Origin: Agromyces agglutinans
GTDB lineage: Bacteria > Actinomycetota > Actinomycetes > Actinomycetales > Microbacteriaceae
DNA: 52,197 nucleotides
Assembly: GCF_009647605.1 (NCBI RefSeq)
Contig: NZ_WJIF01000008.1
Coordinates: forward strand, 6,062 to 58,258
Reading direction: 5' to 3'
Made by a program: the position numbers and the translations under genes. Every line of letters starts with the position of its first letter. Position 1 is the stretch's first letter. The notes under the pieces were generated by a model. It was given only the letters and a program-made list of their open reading frames with translations, was not told the origin of the DNA and did no database searches. This document shows positions 40,881 to 49,432 of this stretch, piece after piece.

Positions 40881-41612
40881 ATGCGCGTTCTGGTCGTCGA
40901 GGACGAGCCGTACCTCGCGGAGGCCATCCGCGACGGGTTGCGGCTCGAGGCGATCGCCGCCGACCTCGCCGGCGACGGCGACGCCGCGCTCGAGCTGCTC
41001 AGCATCAACGCGTACGACCTCGCGGTGCTCGATCGCGACATCCCCGGCCCTTCGGGCGACGAGGTCGCCGCGCGCATCGTCGCGTCGGGCAGCGGCATGC
41101 CGATCCTCATGCTCACCGCCGCCGACCGGCTCGACGACAAGGCGTCTGGCTTCGAGCTCGGAGCCGACGACTACCTCACGAAGCCGTTCGAGCTGCGCGA
41201 ACTCGTGCTCCGGCTCCGAGCGCTCGACCGCCGTCGCGCCCACCACCGGCCGCCGGTCCGCGAGATCGCGGGCCTGCGCCTCGATCCGTTCCGCCGCGAG
41301 GTGTACCGCGACGGCCGCTACGTCGCGCTCACCCGCAAGCAGTTCGCCGTGCTCGAGGTGCTCGTCGGTGCCGAAGGCGGCGTGATCAGCGCCGAGGAGC
41401 TGCTCGAGCGGGCCTGGGACGAGAACGCGGATCCCTTCACCAACGCCGTGCGCATCACGGTCTCGGCGCTGCGCAAGCGGCTCGGCGAGCCGTGGCTCAT
41501 CACCACGGTGCCGGGCGTCGGCTACCGCATCGACCCCGGCGCAGTCGAGGACGTCGCTCCCGACGCCGCGACCGACACCGACCGATCACCCCACGAACCG
41601 GGCCGCGCGTGA
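40881..41612 (+). CDS. OmpR/VanR-type response regulator
   Basis: A 243-aa two-domain regulator. The receiver domain has the acidic pair in VVEDEP, the phosphoacceptor D51 (LAVLDRDIPGPSG), and the conserved Lys in YLTKPFE. The C-terminal OmpR-type winged helix runs from about 125 to 222 (ALTRKQFAVLEVLV, VRITVSALRKRLGEP, VPGVGYRI). The stop overlaps the kinase GTG (41609). It pairs with the adjacent histidine kinase and probably controls the divergent vanYZ-like genes. Confidence 0.92.
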   Translation: MRVLVVEDEPYLAEAIRDGLRLEAIAADLAGDGDAALELLSINAYDLAVLDRDIPGPSGDEVAARIVASGSGMPILMLTAADRLDDKASGFELGADDYLTKPFELRELVLRLRALDRRRAHHRPPVREIAGLRLDPFRREVYRDGRYVALTRKQFAVLEVLVGAEGGVISAEELLERAWDENADPFTNAVRITVSALRKRLGEPWLITTVPGVGYRIDPGAVEDVAPDAATDTDRSPHEPGRA

Positions 41613-42739
41613 CGAGACCGCCCGGGATGAGCGCTCGGCTCAAGCTCACGCTCAGCTACGCGGGGTTCCTGATGCTCGCGAGCGTGCTCCTGCTCGCCGC
41701 GGTGTGGCTGTTCCTGCTGCGGTACGTGCCCGCCAGGGCGATCCAGACGATCGAGGGGTTCGTCCCGGGGCGCGACGACCTGGTCCGCGCGTTCGCGCCG
41801 GCGGCGGGCTGGGCGCTGGTCGCCCTGCTGGTGCTCGGGCTCGCCGGCGGGTGGCTGCTCGCGGGGCGGATGCTCCGGCCACTCGCCCGCATCACTGATG
41901 CCACGCGCCGCGCCGCGAAGGGGTCGCTGTCGTACCGCATCGAGCTCGAGGGGCCGAACGACGAGTTCCGCGAGCTCGCCGACAGTTTCGACGCGATGCT
42001 CGCGCGGCTGGAGGCGCATGTCGCCGAGCAGCAGCGCTTCGCCGCCAACGCGTCGCACGAGTTGCGCACGCCGCTGGCGATCACGCAGACGCTCCTCGAG
42101 GTCGCCCGAAACGATCCGAACGGCGTGACCGGCGAGCTGCTCGACCGCCTCCACGCCGTCAACGCGCGCGCGATCGAGCTGACCGAGGCGCTGCTCGTGC
42201 TCAGCCGCGCCGATCAGCGGGCGTTCTCGCGCGAGCGCGTCGACCTGTCGTTGCTGGCCGAGGAGGCCGCGGAGACGCTCCTGCCGATCGCCGAGGCCCG
42301 CGGGGTGGCCCTCGAGACGACCGGCGACGTCGCGCCCGTCATCGGATCGCCGGCCCTGCTCCTGCAGTTGACCACGAACCTCGTGCACAACGCGATCGTG
42401 CACAACCTGCCCGAAGGGGGCACGGTGCTGGTCGGCACCGCTCTCGACGGGGCATCCGCGGTGCTCACCGTCGAGAACACCGGCGCCGATCTCTCGCCGC
42501 AGCTGATCGCGACGCTCACCGAGCCGTTCCAACGCGGCGGCGAGCGCATCCGCACCGACCATGCCGGCGTCGGGCTCGGGTTGGCGATCGCCAAGAGCAT
42601 CGCGCAGGCGCACGACGGGACGCTGTCGATCGCGCCGCGCCGAGGCGGCGGCCTCCGCGTCGCCGTGCGCCTGCCGGCCGCGGTGGGGGCAGAGGGCGTG
42701 CGTCCGGAGACGCGGAACGGGCCGGCGCCGATCGGTTGA
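41609..42739 (+). CDS. Sensor histidine kinase (VanS-like)
   Basis: A 376-aa membrane kinase. Transmembrane segments lie at residues 17-38 and 67-88, enclosing a very short extracytoplasmic loop of about 28 residues. A HAMP linker follows at about 88-140. The HisKA phosphoacceptor is H150 (ANASHELRTPL). The ATPase domain has the N box TNLVHNAIVHN and G boxes in AGVGLGLAIAKSI. The short sensor loop suggests sensing in the membrane rather than a large periplasmic ligand domain. GTG 41609 overlaps the regulator stop. ATG 41627 is possible. Confidence 0.9.
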   Translation: MTRPPGMSARLKLTLSYAGFLMLASVLLLAAVWLFLLRYVPARAIQTIEGFVPGRDDLVRAFAPAAGWALVALLVLGLAGGWLLAGRMLRPLARITDATRRAAKGSLSYRIELEGPNDEFRELADSFDAMLARLEAHVAEQQRFAANASHELRTPLAITQTLLEVARNDPNGVTGELLDRLHAVNARAIELTEALLVLSRADQRAFSRERVDLSLLAEEAAETLLPIAEARGVALETTGDVAPVIGSPALLLQLTTNLVHNAIVHNLPEGGTVLVGTALDGASAVLTVENTGADLSPQLIATLTEPFQRGGERIRTDHAGVGLGLAIAKSIAQAHDGTLSIAPRRGGGLRVAVRLPAAVGAEGVRPETRNGPAPIG

Positions 42740-42752
42740 TCGGTGCCGGCCC
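42719..42752 (+). terminator. 15-bp hairpin at the kinase stop codon
   Basis: A near-perfect 15-bp stem with loop GGTT (one G-U pair) spans the last codons and the TGA of the kinase gene. There is no U tract, so it may act as a mild terminator or as an mRNA 3'-end stabiliser. Confidence 0.5.
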
Positions 42753-42758
42753 GCACGT

Positions 42759-42777
42759 GCAGGGCTCAGCGCCCTGC
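42759..42777 (-). terminator. Hairpin downstream of cspA
   Basis: GCAGGGC and GCCCTGC form a perfect 7-bp stem with a 5-nt loop, 15 nt beyond the csp stop codon on the minus strand. No T run. Confidence 0.45.
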
Positions 42778-42791
42778 GAGGCTCAGCGAGT

Positions 42792-42995
42792 TCAGAGCGG
42801 CCGGATGTTGGTCGCCTGGGGACCCTTCTGACCGGCCTCCGTGTCGAACTCGACCTTCTGGTTCTCCTCGAGGTTGCGGTGTCCGCTACCGGCGATCGCG
42901 CTGAAGTGCGCGAACACGTCGGCGCTGCCGTCGTCGGGAGCGATGAATCCGTAGCCCTTGTCGGAGTTGAACCATTTGACAGTGCCAGTGGCCAT
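42792..42995 (-). CDS. Cold-shock protein
   Basis: A 67-aa CspA-family protein of normal length. The RNP motifs [11 protein letters not shown] and DVFAHFSAI are intact. The protein is a single-strand RNA/DNA chaperone in the cytosol. The ATG at 42995 follows GAAGGAAT. The frame is open upstream for at least 87 codons without a stop (see next entry), so a longer form cannot be excluded. Csp length and the ribosome site favour the short one. Confidence 0.93.
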   Translation of the reverse strand: MATGTVKWFNSDKGYGFIAPDDGSADVFAHFSAIAGSGHRNLEENQKVEFDTEAGQKGPQATNIRPL

Positions 42996-43501
42996 GACGT
43001 TATTCCTTCTTCTGTGTCTTGGACCACGGGTGTGATCCGTGTGGCCGCGACGACGGCGTCGCCGCGGACGATTGCGAGCACCCGTCGCCGTGTGCTTCCG
43101 ACCGCTGCCGGATGCCTCGGGCTCGAGGTGATGGGATTCGAGCGCCGCGCGGGCGCTCTCCACGGTGGTCGCGATCGCGACGAGCATGCCGTGGGGGTCG
43201 TGCACCAGATGGGTGCCGTCTTCGGCGGAGAGGTAGCCGGCGAACTCGCCGTGCATCGTCGCGACGTGGACGTCGTCGGCGGCCTGCTGCCAGCAGAGGG
43301 TGTTCGGTGGGAGAAGAGCGGGTACTGCGGAGGTGATGGGAATTCGATTCGTTCGGGGAAGCGACCGGGCGTCACTGGGCGGTCGGTTATTCAAGTTCGA
43401 AGTCGCTGCGGGATGTGTCCTGCGCGAAGAGCCTGGCGGGATGGCGTCACGGCATGCTCCGACACCCAGCCTAGCGTACGACCGGCCGAAGTTGCGCACC
43501 C
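42996..43501 (-). other. Open frame upstream of csp, possible decayed small gene
   Basis: This 506-nt stretch has no confident gene. On the minus strand, in the same frame as csp, from about 43304 to 43080, it encodes a protein-like sequence ([56 protein letters not shown]). That continues through Arg-rich sequence into the csp ATG with no stop. The only ATG near its start is at 43256, inside the domain. No canonical start is found before it. It could be a small conserved gene that lost its start and stop, or a csp leader. Confidence 0.35.
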
Positions 43502-44020
43502 TCATCGCGAAGCTCCTTCGCGACGTTCGATCGCCGCCCGGATGGCCTCGAAGATCTCCGCATCCCTGGCGACCAGGCGCACCTCCGCGACCCTCGTCGG
43601 GGTCGTCGTGACCGTGTCGACGGCGGCGTCGATCGCGTCCTCGCGGGGCCATCCGTAGATGCCGGCGCTGATCAACGGGAAGGCGACGCTCGTGGCATCC
43701 AGTTCGTCGGCGACCTCGAGGGCCCGCCGGTAGCAGGACTCCAGCAGCGACCGGTCGCGCTGGCCCGCCGTGAAGTCGGGACCGACCGCGTGCACGACCC
43801 ATCGCGCCGGCAGGTCGCCCGCCGTCGTCCAGCCGGCGTCGCCGGTGGCGAGCCCGTGCGGGAACCGCGCGATGCAGTCGCGCAGGATCGCCGGGCCGCC
43901 GGCGCGGTGGATGGCGCCGTCGACGCCGCCCCCGCCTCGCATGGCCCGACTCGCCGCGTTCACGATGACGTCGACGTGCTGCTGGGCGAGGTCGCCCAGC
44001 ACGGCGGTCACGTTCGGCAT
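43502..44020 (-). CDS. Macrodomain protein (ADP-ribose binding/hydrolase)
   Basis: A 172-aa single macrodomain. The conserved strand-loop [27 protein letters not shown] carries the NAAN-like Asn and the Gly-rich loop. The second loop is [10 protein letters not shown]. These proteins remove ADP-ribose or deacetylate O-acetyl-ADP-ribose. ATG 44020 is chosen. The 29 residues upstream (MPSTGEHG..) are not homologous. Confidence 0.9.
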   Translation of the reverse strand: MPNVTAVLGDLAQQHVDVIVNAASRAMRGGGGVDGAIHRAGGPAILRDCIARFPHGLATGDAGWTTAGDLPARWVVHAVGPDFTAGQRDRSLLESCYRRALEVADELDATSVAFPLISAGIYGWPREDAIDAAVDTVTTTPTRVAEVRLVARDAEIFEAIRAAIERREGASR

Positions 44021-44090
44021 GGCGCCATTCTGCCGGTGCGGCGGGCCGGAAGCGAGGCCCCACGGCGATCGGCGTGGCGCGTGCCCATGC

Positions 44091-45005
44091 TCACCAGTGC
44101 TCGGCACCCTCGAACGACGTCTCGCGCGGGCGGTAGTCGAGGTGCTCGCGCGCCGCGGCGAGGTCGAACGTGCGCTCGTACCCCAGTCGGCTCACGGTGT
44201 CCCTGGTGAGCACCGGACGCGTGCCCGTCAGGCGTGCCGTCCGTTCCAGCGCGTGCGCGATGCGCAGCGCCGCCGGGGTCGGAATGCCGACGATGCGCGC
44301 CTCGACGCGGCGGCGTTCGAGGAGTTCGCCGATGGCGTCCGAGAGGAGCACGGGCGAGGCATCCGTCACGTTGAACGTGCCGCGAGGGCCGAACGGGATG
44401 GCGGCGCGACGAACCGCGTCGACCAGGTTGTCGATGTGCGTGAGCGCGTGCGGCACCTCGGCGGCGGCCGGGAGCAGCAGGCGACCGCCGCGGATGCCGG
44501 CGAGCAATCGCCGCAGCAGCGCGGGGTCGCCCGGTCCGTAGACGAGGTGCGGTCGCAGGATGACCGCGTCGCGCCCGCCGAGCTCGGCCTCGGCGAGGGC
44601 CTTGGTCGCGGCGTACGCGCTGAGGTGGCGTTCGGGCATGCGCGCGTCCTCCGCGACCTGCACACTCGCGGACGCCGCGTCGTAGACCGCCGACGTCGAC
44701 ACGTGCACGATGCGCCGGCCGGGGAACGTGCGCACCACCGAGCGCGTGCCGCCGCGGTTCGCGAGCAGCGCCCGCTCGAAGCCGGCCCACGGGTCGCTGA
44801 GGCCCGCGCAGTGCACGACCGCGTCGACCCGGTCGGGCTCGCGCAAGGGCCCGCGCGCGAGGTCCCACACCCGGTAGGTGCCCGACGGATGCGACCACCC
44901 GACGGGGCGGCGCCCGTAACCGACCACGCGGTGCCCGTCGTCGGCCAGTGCCGTGGCGATCGCGCCGCCGATGAACCCGCTCGCACCCGTGACCGCGATC
45001 CTCAC
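44091..45005 (-). CDS. NAD-dependent epimerase/dehydratase
   Basis: A 304-aa extended SDR. The N-terminal GASGFIGGAIA motif binds NAD. The active-site Ser/Tyr/Lys triad is seen in HVSTSAVYD and YAATKALAE. It acts on a nucleotide sugar or steroid-like substrate, not determinable here. The GTG at 45005 gives the nucleotide-binding loop at residue 7. Independent of the macrodomain gene (70-nt gap). Confidence 0.85.
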   Translation of the reverse strand: MRIAVTGASGFIGGAIATALADDGHRVVGYGRRPVGWSHPSGTYRVWDLARGPLREPDRVDAVVHCAGLSDPWAGFERALLANRGGTRSVVRTFPGRRIVHVSTSAVYDAASASVQVAEDARMPERHLSAYAATKALAEAELGGRDAVILRPHLVYGPGDPALLRRLLAGIRGGRLLLPAAAEVPHALTHIDNLVDAVRRAAIPFGPRGTFNVTDASPVLLSDAIGELLERRRVEARIVGIPTPAALRIAHALERTARLTGTRPVLTRDTVSRLGYERTFDLAAAREHLDYRPRETSFEGAEHW

Positions 45006-45158
45006 CCGGTCGACCTCCTTCGCACGCCCCGCACGAGCCTAGCCAGTCCGCCGCGCACGCGCGGAGGGTTCATTCGGATCGGATGGTGCGCCCGGTCGCC
45101 GCGAGGGCCACACTGGTGCCGAGGGCGCATCGCAGCGCCACCACGGGGGAGGAACACC

Positions 45159-47528
45159 ATGCAGCCAGACCGCCATGCCCGAACGATGCTGCCGATCCCT
45201 GATCGGCCGGCCCCGGGCCTGACCACGTACGACGCCAAGGATCCGCAGACGTCGTATCCGCCGATCGAGGTCCTGCTCCCGCCGGATGGGGCTCCCAATG
45301 TGCTGGTCGTGCTGCTCGACGACGTCGGCTTCGGGGCGTCGAGCGCCTTCGGGGGTCCGTGCCGGACCCCGAACTTCGAGAAGCTCGCCGCCGGCGGACT
45401 GAAGTACAACCGATTCCACACGACGGCGCTGTGCGCGCCGACCCGACAGGCGATGCTCACGGGTCGCAACCACCACTCGGTCGGCATGGGCAGCATCACC
45501 GAGACCGCGACCTCGGCACCTGGCAACAGCTCGCTGCGCCCGAACACCAAGGCGCCGCTGGCGATGACGCTCAAGCTCAACGGCTACTCGACCGCGCAGT
45601 TCGGCAAGTGCCACGAGGTGCCCGTCTGGCAGACCTCGCCGGTCGGGCCGTTCGACGCGTGGCCGTCGGCGGGCGGCGGATTCGAGACGTTCTACGGCTT
45701 CATCGGCGGCGAGAACAACCAATACGATCCGGCGCTGTACGACGGGACCACGCCGGTCGAACCGCCGAAGACGCCGGCCGAGGGCTATCACCTGACGGAA
45801 GACCTCGCCGACCATGCGATCGGCTGGATCCGCATGCAGAAGGCGCTCGCACCCGAGAAGCCGTTCTTCGTGTACTTCGCGCCGGGCGCCACGCACGCGC
45901 CGCACCAGGTGCCGAAGGAGTGGCCCGACCGGTACGCCGGCGAGTTCGCCGACGGCTGGGACGCGCAACGCGAGAAGACCTTCGCCCGCCAGAAGGAGCT
46001 CGGCGTCGTCCCCGCCGACGCGGAGTTGACGCCCCGGCACGTCGAGATCCCGGCGTGGGACGACATGCCCGACGAGCTCAGGCCGGTGCTCGAGCGCGAG
46101 ATGGAGGTCTACGCGGGATTCCTCGAGCACACCGACCACCACGTCGGCCGGGTCCTCGAGGCGATCGACGAACTCGGCATCCTGGAGGACACCCTCATCT
46201 ACGTGATCATCGGCGACAACGGGGCATCCGCCGAGGGCACCGTCAACGGCGCCTTCAACGAGATGGCGAACTTCAACGGCATGGCCGCCCTCGAGACGCC
46301 CGAGTTCATGAGGTCCAAGCTCGACGAGCTCGGGTCGGAGTCGTCGTACAACCACTACGCCGTCGGGTGGGCGTGGGCGATGGACACCCCCTTCCAGTGG
46401 ACCAAGCAGGTCGCCTCGCACTGGGGCGGCACCCGCAACGGCACCATCGTGCACTGGCCGAACGGCATCACGGAGCGGGGCGGGCTGCGCACGCAGTTCA
46501 CGCACTGCATCGACGTCGCCCCGACGATCCTCGAGGTGGCGGGGTTGCCCGAACCCACGATGGTCAACGGGGTGCAGCAGTCGCCGATGGAGGGCACCTC
46601 GATGCGGTACTCGTTCAACGAACCGGATGCCCCGGAGCGACACGACCTGCAGTACTTCGAGATGTTCGGCAACCGCGGCATCTACCACCGGGGCTGGAGC
46701 GCGGTCACGAAGCATCGCACGCCGTGGGAGATGGTCGGCGGCACGCTCGCGGCGTTCGACGACGATGTCTGGGAGCTCTACGACGGCGCCGCCGGCGACT
46801 TCAGCCAGGCGCGCGACCTCTCGCGGGAGCAGCCCGAGCGCCTGCACGAGTTGCAGCGACTCTGGCTCATCGAGGCGGTGAAGTACCAGGTGCTGCCGAT
46901 CGACGACCGGACGGCCGACCGCCTGAACGCCGACATCGCCGGTCGCCCGACGCTGGTGCACGGCACCTCGCAGCAGTTCTTCCCCGGCATGGGACGCCTG
47001 TCCGAGAACAGCGTCGTCAACATCAAGAACAAGTCGTGGTCGGTGACCGCCGAGGTGCACATCCCCGAGGGGGGTGCGAACGGCGTGCTGATCGCCCAGG
47101 GCGGGCGGTTCGGCGGGTGGAGCCTCTACCTGCACGAGGGGCGCGCGACCTTCCTCTACAACGTGCTCGGCATCCACACCTTCGCCACGCGGGCCGACGA
47201 ACCGGTCGCCGCGGGATCGCACCAGGTGCGCATGGAGTTCTCGTACGACGGCGGCGGGTTGGCCAAGGGCGGCGGCGTCGCGCTGTACGTCGACGGCGAC
47301 CCGGTCGGTTCGGGCCGCGTCGAGGCGACCCAGGCCATGGTGTTCTCAGCCGACGAGACGACCGACATCGGCTACGAGTCGGGCACGACGGTCAGCGCCG
47401 ACTACACGGCCGCCACGAGCCGCTTCACCGGTCGCATCGAATGGGTGCAGATCGACCTCGGCGACGACGACCACGACCACTTCATCGACCCCGACGAGCG
47501 GATGCGGATCGCCATGGCGCGCCAGTGA
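45159..47528 (+). CDS. Type I (formylglycine) arylsulfatase
   Basis: A 789-aa sulfatase. The active-site signature is CAPTRQAMLTGR with C92 (CxPxR), the residue converted to formylglycine. Metal ligands include LLDDVGFG and IIGDNGASAEG. Residues beyond about 600 form a beta-rich LamG-like domain (SWSVTAEVHIPEGG, VDGDPVGSGRVEA). The sulfated substrate is unknown. ATG 45159 has GGGGGAGGAA upstream. The modifying enzyme FGE is not in the window. No clear signal peptide. Confidence 0.9.
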   Translation: MQPDRHARTMLPIPDRPAPGLTTYDAKDPQTSYPPIEVLLPPDGAPNVLVVLLDDVGFGASSAFGGPCRTPNFEKLAAGGLKYNRFHTTALCAPTRQAMLTGRNHHSVGMGSITETATSAPGNSSLRPNTKAPLAMTLKLNGYSTAQFGKCHEVPVWQTSPVGPFDAWPSAGGGFETFYGFIGGENNQYDPALYDGTTPVEPPKTPAEGYHLTEDLADHAIGWIRMQKALAPEKPFFVYFAPGATHAPHQVPKEWPDRYAGEFADGWDAQREKTFARQKELGVVPADAELTPRHVEIPAWDDMPDELRPVLEREMEVYAGFLEHTDHHVGRVLEAIDELGILEDTLIYVIIGDNGASAEGTVNGAFNEMANFNGMAALETPEFMRSKLDELGSESSYNHYAVGWAWAMDTPFQWTKQVASHWGGTRNGTIVHWPNGITERGGLRTQFTHCIDVAPTILEVAGLPEPTMVNGVQQSPMEGTSMRYSFNEPDAPERHDLQYFEMFGNRGIYHRGWSAVTKHRTPWEMVGGTLAAFDDDVWELYDGAAGDFSQARDLSREQPERLHELQRLWLIEAVKYQVLPIDDRTADRLNADIAGRPTLVHGTSQQFFPGMGRLSENSVVNIKNKSWSVTAEVHIPEGGANGVLIAQGGRFGGWSLYLHEGRATFLYNVLGIHTFATRADEPVAAGSHQVRMEFSYDGGGLAKGGGVALYVDGDPVGSGRVEATQAMVFSADETTDIGYESGTTVSADYTAATSRFTGRIEWVQIDLGDDDHDHFIDPDERMRIAMARQ

Positions 47529-47566
47529 GGCCTCGTGCCCAGGCGCCCCGGGCGCTCTGGCGCAGG

Positions 47567-48133
47567 TCAGAGTTCGACGGCAGGATCCAGTCGCAGGAAC
47601 CGGCGGTCGCGGAAGAGCAGGGGCGGGGCATCCGCACCGAGGCGCACCTCGAGCACCTGGGCGAGCACGAGGGTCGAACTGCCGACCGGCACCCGCTCCA
47701 TCGCCGTGCATCGCAGCACCGCGGTCGCGTCGGGCAGGTAGGGCTCGCCGGTCGGCAGGCGGCGCCATCCCTGCTCGGGCGTGAACCGGGGAGCACCAGA
47801 CCGCGCGAAGACCCGCGCCAGTTCGGCGTGCTGCACCGCGAGGAAGTTGACGGCGAACGTCGGGGTCGCGAGGAGCGCACCGGCGGTGCCGGTCGCGCGG
47901 GTGACCGAGAACGAGATCACCGGCGGGTCCACCGCGACGGATGCCACGCTCGACGCGGTCAATCCGACCGGCCCGGTCGCGGTGGCCGCGGCGATGAGCG
48001 CGATGCCGGCGGGATGCATCCGGAACGCGTGCTTCATCGTCTCGCCCACCGGAGTCGGCGTCGGCGCGGTGGACGGCGTCGGATCGGCGGAAGGCGTGGG
48101 TGCGCTGGGCGGCGTGGGGTCGGACTCGGTCAC
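47567..48133 (-). CDS. Flavin reductase domain protein
   Basis: A 188-aa protein. After a Pro/Thr-rich tail of about 33 residues, the sequence (PAGIALIAAATATGPVGLTASSVASVAVDPPVISFSVTR) matches flavin reductase-like FMN-binding domains. These supply reduced flavin to partner monooxygenases, but no partner is adjacent. GTG 48133 has GAGGAG six bases upstream. A start at 48037 (MKHAFRMHP) would remove the tail. Confidence 0.82.
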   Translation of the reverse strand: MTESDPTPPSAPTPSADPTPSTAPTPTPVGETMKHAFRMHPAGIALIAAATATGPVGLTASSVASVAVDPPVISFSVTRATGTAGALLATPTFAVNFLAVQHAELARVFARSGAPRFTPEQGWRRLPTGEPYLPDATAVLRCTAMERVPVGSSTLVLAQVLEVRLGADAPPLLFRDRRFLRLDPAVEL

Positions 48134-48152
48134 TCGTGCTCCTCGGATCGGC

Positions 48153-48182
48153 GGCCTGCCCACGCTACGTCGTGGGCAGGCC
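48153..48182 (-). terminator. Strong hairpin after msrBA
   Basis: An 11-bp perfect stem (GGCCTGCCCAC with its complement) and an 8-nt loop, between msrA and the flavin reductase gene. Its placement fits termination of the msrBA message. Confidence 0.6.
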
Positions 48183-48207
48183 GCTCGTCACCTCGTCGAC
48201 TCGTCGA

Positions 48208-48759
48208 TCAGGCGGTCGCCTCGCCGGCGGCCTCGCGGCGGGGCAGCTTCCAGTCGGCTCGGGCGAAGTGGCAGGTGTACCCCCACGGCAGGCGCTCCAG
48301 GTAGTCCTGGTGCTCGGGCTCGGCCTCCCAGAACGGGCCGGCGGGCTCGATCGTCGTGACCACCGTGCCCGGCCACAGGCCGGAGGCGTCGACGTCTGCG
48401 ATGGTGTCCCGCGCGACGCGCTCCTGCTCGTCGCTGGTCGGGAAGATCGCCGAGCGGTAGCTCGTGCCGATGTCGTTGCCCTGCCGGTTCAGGGTGCTCG
48501 GGTCGTGGATCTGGAAGAAGAACTCGAGCAGGTCGCGGTACGTCGTGCGCTCGGGGTCGTAGACGATCTCGATCGCCTCGGCGTGGCCGGGGTGGTTGCG
48601 GTACGTGGCGTTCGCGTTCTGCCCGCCGGTGTAGCCCACGCGCGTCTGCACGACGCCGGGCCGCTTGCGGATCAGGTCCTGCATGCCCCAGAAGCAGCCG
48701 CCCGCGAGGACGGCGGTCTCGGTGCCCGGGACGTCGGTGATGGCTCCGGTTTCGGTCAT
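48208..48759 (-). CDS. msrA: Peptide methionine-(S)-sulfoxide reductase
   Basis: A 183-aa enzyme repairing oxidised methionine. The catalytic GCFWG motif has C22. The conserved [16 protein letters not shown] and EAIEIVYDP segments are intact. It lies 1 nt after msrB, an MsrB-MsrA operon. Cytosolic, normal length. Confidence 0.95.
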   Translation of the reverse strand: MTETGAITDVPGTETAVLAGGCFWGMQDLIRKRPGVVQTRVGYTGGQNANATYRNHPGHAEAIEIVYDPERTTYRDLLEFFFQIHDPSTLNRQGNDIGTSYRSAIFPTSDEQERVARDTIADVDASGLWPGTVVTTIEPAGPFWEAEPEHQDYLERLPWGYTCHFARADWKLPRREAAGEATA

Positions 48760-48760
48760 G

Positions 48761-49237
48761 TCAGTGCTCCTTCGGAGTCGTGGTGTCGTCGGACCGCTCG
48801 AAGAGCCGCCGGTACTCGCCGTACCCCTCGGCCTCGAGCCGGTCGACCGGGACGAAGCGCAGGGCGGCGGAGTTGATGCAGTAGCGCAGGCCGCCGTCGT
48901 CGGCCGGGCCGTCGTCGAAGACGTGACCGAGATGGCTGTCGGCTCCCGCCGAACGCACCTCGACGCGCTTCATGAAGAGCGAGCGGTCGACCTTCTCGGT
49001 CAGCGAGTGCGCATCGATCGGACGCGTGAAGCTCGGCCAGCCCGAGCGGCTGTCGTACTTGTCGGTCGAGCTGAACAGCGGTTGGCCCGAAACCACGTCG
49101 ACGTAGATGCCGTCCTCGTGATGGTTCCAGTACTCGTTGCGGAACGCCGGCTCGGTCGCGTCGTCCTGGGTGACCTTGCGCTGCAGGGGAGTGAGGCGGT
49201 CGAGCGCCTCGGGAGTCGTGCGGTAGTCGTGGGTCAC
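48761..49237 (-). CDS. msrB: Peptide methionine-(R)-sulfoxide reductase
   Basis: A 158-aa enzyme. The conserved [18 protein letters not shown] and [11 protein letters not shown] motifs are present, with the catalytic Cys at residue 120. The zinc-binding CxxC pairs of some MsrB proteins are absent. GTG 49237 has GAGGAGGA upstream. It heads the msrB-msrA pair and is divergent from the antiporter. Confidence 0.93.
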   Translation of the reverse strand: MTHDYRTTPEALDRLTPLQRKVTQDDATEPAFRNEYWNHHEDGIYVDVVSGQPLFSSTDKYDSRSGWPSFTRPIDAHSLTEKVDRSLFMKRVEVRSAGADSHLGHVFDDGPADDGGLRYCINSAALRFVPVDRLEAEGYGEYRRLFERSDDTTTPKEH

Positions 49238-49432
49238 GGAATCCTCCTCGGTCGACGCAGCCGGCTGCTGCGTCACTCGGCACAACAGCGAGGTGCGGGC
49301 GGCTGTTCCGCCGATACGGCCGGCCCGCTGTGGGTTCGCTGTGAGCGCATCGTGGCGTTCGGGCGCCAGGTCGGTGCAGACTGGTGCGCGGGCCGGGCGA
49401 CCGGGGGAGCGCTCGGCAGGCGGGAGGACGAC

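Noticed and set aside
40158..42739. Glycopeptide (vancomycin) resistance cluster
   Set aside because: No vanH, vanA/B ligase or vanX is present. VanY/VanZ/RS homologues alone are common in actinobacteria.
45039..47222. A 727-aa minus-strand frame opposite the arylsulfatase
   Set aside because: It is the shadow of a conserved gene, with Arg/Val/Asp-rich sequence that shows no motif.
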